Assembly: GCA_964613385.1 (NCBI GenBank)
Contig: CAZTGZ010000076.1
Coordinates: forward strand, 1 to 7,243
DNA from: CAZTGZ01 sp964613385
Lineage (GTDB): Bacteria; Bacteroidota; Bacteroidia; NS11-12g; UBA9320
Length of the DNA: 7,243 bases
Direction of reading: 5' to 3'
In this document: in pieces, positions 7,117-7,243 of the stretch
Layout of the letters: the number at the start of each line of letters is the position of its first letter
Position numbering within the stretch: position 1 is the stretch's first letter
Made by a program: the position numbers and the translations under genes
The notes under the pieces: model-generated
What the model was told of the DNA's origin: nothing
Seen by the model: the letters and a program-made list of their open reading frames with translations, nothing else
The model's database searches: none

Positions 7117-7243
7117 TTAATCATCTCCCGACGAATTCAAGGAACGCACAAATTGCCTCATATTCCAATTTGCAAACAATATTCTCTTTTTTAGATTATT
7201 CTCTTTTTTAGAATGGGTTTCCCGTTTTGGGGCGTTTTCTGAG
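7117..7243 (-). CDS. possible C-terminal end of a gene entering from the right edge (partial)
   Basis: One minus-strand frame is open from the right edge to TAA at 7117-7119, giving 41 complete codons that end VRSLNSSGDD. If real, it is the 3' end of a gene lying just before the efflux operon, 61 bases upstream of the chosen start at 7056. A stretch this short stays open fairly often by chance, and I recognise no domain. It contains the tandem duplication at 7180-7212, which shifts the frame. Otherwise the stretch from 7110 to the end holds only a 7-bp inverted repeat (CAAATTG 7149-7155 with CAATTTG 7166-7172). Confidence 0.22.
   Translation of the reverse strand, partial: SENAPKRETHSKKENNLKKRILFANWNMRQFVRSLNSSGDD
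7180..7212. repeat. 17-bp-period tandem duplication
   Basis: TATTCTCTTTTTTAGA occurs twice without mismatch, at 7180-7195 and 7197-7212, separated by one T, giving a 17-base period. Both copies contain a run of six T. The period is not a multiple of three, so within a coding region it would change the reading frame of everything after it. Confidence 0.85.

Noticed and set aside
1..7243. CRISPR arrays, tRNA or rRNA genes, complete insertion sequences
   Set aside because: No spaced repeats, tRNA-like cloverleaf ends, rRNA motifs or transposase domains were seen on either strand.

Overview
The window looks like a piece of a Bacteroidota chromosome, probably an environmental isolate or a metagenome-assembled scaffold (inference). 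The evidence is a perfect TAnnTTTG-type -7 promoter box, start codons without clear Shine-Dalgarno sequences, two lipoprotein signal peptides on efflux components, and an efflux trio with Bacteroidota-like proteins. A run of ten Ns at 835-844 marks an assembly gap, so this is scaffolded draft sequence.

Left part (1-817, + strand). A rho-independent terminator (54-86) probably serves a gene lying mostly off the left edge. It is followed by a two-gene toxin-antitoxin module. The antitoxin-like gene (155-322) is intact. The overlapping PIN-domain (VapC-type) ribonuclease toxin (309-680) has one in-frame TAA at codon 28, while everything on both sides of it, including the four expected acidic residues, is preserved. 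The 137 bases after it hold no gene, only an imperfect inverted repeat.

Centre and right (818-7107, - strand, read right to left). This is a compact tripartite RND efflux operon. First comes a small exported protein of unknown function (6652-7056), then a lipid-anchored periplasmic adaptor (5496-6578), an HAE-1/AcrB-type proton-driven inner-membrane pump (2234-5473) and a TolC/OprM-type outer-membrane lipoprotein channel (818-2247). Pump and channel genes overlap by 14 bases, and adaptor and pump are 22 bases apart, so they are almost certainly co-transcribed. The three proteins should form one channel from inner membrane and periplasm to the outside, exporting hydrophobic or amphipathic compounds; the substrate cannot be read from the sequence. 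The channel gene runs into the N gap. The bases just beyond the gap spell the family's usual GGGW ending plus a stop, in a frame that the ten-N filler does not preserve.

Upstream of the operon are a -7 box (7070-7077) and, 15 bases further out, a perfect 6-bp dyad (7093-7109) placed as an operator would be. No regulator gene is visible. The far right (7117-7243) may hold the last codons of another minus-strand gene and carries a 17-bp-period tandem duplication.

I see no clearly new biological system. The most interesting items are the unknown exported protein and operator in front of the pump, the nonsense-interrupted toxin beside an intact antitoxin, and the recoverable channel C-terminus across the gap.
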